From: Artocarpus heterophyllus
Taxonomy: Eukaryota; Streptophyta; Magnoliopsida; Rosales; Moraceae
Assembly: GCA_025403435.1 (NCBI GenBank)
Contig: CM046341.1
Coordinates: 11,741,219 to 11,805,218 of the forward strand
DNA length: 64,000 nucleotides
Direction of reading: 5' to 3'
The position numbers and the translations under genes are program-made. Positions 61,901 to 64,000 of the stretch are shown here, piece after piece. The first letter of the stretch is position 1. Each line of letters starts with the position of its first letter. Below the pieces are notes generated by a model. That model was not told the origin of the DNA and did not search any database. It saw only the letters and a program-made list of their open reading frames with translations.

Positions 61901-64000
61901 TGTGACGACCCGCCTTTTCGGACAGTCACTTTACTTTCATAAGCATCGTTTCATAAACAGTAATCTTACTTACTTAGTAAGAAAGATACTATAATAAATT
62001 TTTTTTTCTTTAAACGTTCTTTAAAACTGATGCAACCTTTGTCGCCATTCAAGTTGAGACATCGCTCAACACTTGCTCTTAAAATCATTTTAAATCGTTT
62101 CTTAAAACTTAATAAGAAACATTTATTAAATCATAGCTTAAAACTTTACTTTATAATTACATAAAACAGTTTGTAAACTGTATCTTAAAACTTTCAATAC
62201 AATTCTTAGAACTCTAATTTCTTTAAACTTTGAAAACACAACATTAAACAATGGAAAACATTTTCTTTACATAGCGGAAGCAAACAGTGATGGTATCCAT
62301 ACCCAAATCTTCGCATCTGTCCTCCGCAGCACCCAACTCTTCTAACGGGTCTTACTGGTCGCCCATAAAACTACCTACAGCATGAAGAAACTTTTTATGA
62401 GCTTTCGCTCAGTAAGTTCAAACAAAATCTCACAAAGCATTTAAACATACTTTTTAAAAAAAACCTTTCTAGAACGTTTCCCATAAACGTTTTCCTAAAG
62501 CAATTGCTATAACGTTTCTTATAAATGTTTTTCACAAAATATCTAACATAAAATAATCCTCAGATTGCTCTTCATAACGTCATTCATGTTTTCATAAACA
62601 TTTAATAAAAAACATTCATCAGAATATTTTTCATAACATATAAATGTTTCACAATAAACAAATCAAATACAATCACAATGCAATTTATGCTCAATTATGA
62701 ATTTTTGATTTTGAGCATCTTATGACCATTCTTTCTTACTTTGACTTTCTATCCTTGTTCTTTTTATTTTCTTATCTTACACTTTAACTTTTCACTTTTC
62801 GTTCCTTAACTTTCTTTATCTTATAACTTTTAGTGTTCGTACCAACATCTTTAATCATGAGATCATAAACGTGATGCTTCCCTTGTGGAAGACTTAAGAC
62901 CATCGAACTTCGAGGTCGTATACCTCACATCTGGGAGGTCAAACTTTAACTATACTTTTATTACCTCACAACGAGGAGGCTGGTACGACACTCCCTTTTC
63001 AACTTTACGTTACCTTCTTATTAACCTTAGTGAGCACATCAAATGCAACCACATTATATGCAAATACACTTGCAAATCATTGCTTGTACTATAAAATCTA
63101 TTGCATAACAAATGCAACTTAGAATGCAAACACATTTTGATAATCATAATTTGTACTCTGAAACTTATTGCATAACAAATGCAACTCATTGCATAACAAA
63201 TGCATCATATAACACAATCACATTTTGCGAATCATAACTTTAATTCTAAAACTTATTGCATAACAAATGCAACATACTGCATAACAAATGCATCTTATAA
63301 CCCAAATCACATTTTGCGAATCATAACTTTTATTCTAAAACTTATTGCATAACAAATGCAACATACTGCATAACAAATGCATCTTATAACGCAAATCACA
63401 TTTTGTGAATCATAACTTTTATTCCTAAACTTGTTGAAATGCATCATATAACGCAATCACATTTTGCGAATCATAACTTTTATTCCTAAACTTATTGCAT
63501 AACAAATGCATCATATAACGCAATCACATTTTGCGAATTATAATTCTTCTTTGAAACATATTGCATACAATGTAATATATATCACAATCACATATTGCAT
63601 ATTATAACTTTTATCCTAAAACATATTGCATACAAATGCAATATATTACGCAATGACATATTGCATATCATAACTTTTATCCTAAAACATATTGCATACA
63701 AATGCAATATATATCGCAATCACATATTGCATATCATAAGTTTTATCTTAAGACATATTGCATACAAATGCAATATATATATTGCAATCACATATTGAAT
63801 ATCATAACTTTTATCCTAAAACATATTGCATACAGATGCAATATATTACGCAATCACATATTGCATATCATAACTCTTATCCTAAAACATATTGCATACA
63901 AATGCAATATCTTACACAATGACATATTGCATATCATAACTTTTATCCTAAAATATATTGCATACAAATGCAATATATTACGCAATGATATATTGCATAT
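61901..64000 (-). mobile_element. Gypsy-type LTR, incomplete at the window edge
   Basis: Begins TGTGACGACCCGCC on the + strand. About 500 bp in it has TATGAGCTTTCGCTCAGTAAG, the palindromic motif also seen in the two solo LTRs, and this places its 3' end at 61901 and transcription leftward. No second end is in the window. A satellite-like block (63096 on) lies inside it or abuts it. Clade assignment is inferred from the end motif only. Confidence 0.45.
63096..64000. repeat. Hairpin-bearing tandem repeat array
   Basis: From about 63560 on, units of about 66 bp recur (CCTAAAACATATTGCATAC at 63615, 63681, about 63748, 63815, 63881 and 63947). The 63096-63550 part has a longer variant with extra GCATAACAAATGCA words. 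Each unit contains ATATTGCAT-ACAA-ATGCAATAT, a perfect 9-bp stem with a 4-base loop. The array continues past the window end. Confidence 0.8.

Overview
The window is nuclear DNA of a flowering plant, almost certainly a eudicot. The signs are an AT-rich background, an intron-rich class XI myosin gene, plant-type LTR retrotransposons and many small inverted-repeat transposons (MITEs). The style of the LTR elements made me think of Cucurbitaceae, but that is a guess the sequence cannot settle.

There is one intact protein-coding gene, a myosin XI heavy chain on the + strand. It has 39 coding exons (23832-36878) that join in frame through GT-AG introns into 1496 residues: SH3-like segment, motor, six IQ motifs, coiled coil and dilute-type cargo tail. 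A second host gene, a progesterone 5-beta-reductase/iridoid-synthase-like SDR at 55752-57019, is broken by three in-frame stops and one frameshift and is called a pseudogene.

The rest is mostly transposon-derived. From left to right: AT-rich gene-poor DNA with MITEs and a GC-richer island of bZIP/TCP-like motifs (about 7250-7760); a solo LTR with perfect 5-bp target duplications (8314-10397); a 5'-truncated, decayed Ty1/copia element (about 11881-14400); a second, inverted solo LTR (15544-18060) inserted in a MITE; more MITE debris; the myosin gene; a spacer; a 12.6-kb array (41818-54381); the reductase pseudogene; more MITEs and simple repeats; and the start of another gypsy-type LTR (61901 to the window end) holding a roughly 66-bp hairpin satellite.

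The 41818-54381 array is the most unusual object. It is a head-to-tail run of a non-autonomous LTR retroelement in which neighbouring units share LTRs (LTR-internal-LTR-internal and so on), with ten to eleven LTR copies and eight internal segments. The internal segments have a primer-binding-like start and a polypurine tract but no coding capacity. Both LTR and internal parts are built from GACCAGG-rich minisatellites, and several unit joints look like microhomology deletions. The array sits inside a MITE whose two halves lie about 12.6 kb apart.

No tRNA, rRNA, CRISPR or bacterial-type feature was found. Exon coordinates and target duplications were read directly. Family assignments rest on recognising motifs, and transcript ends are not determined.
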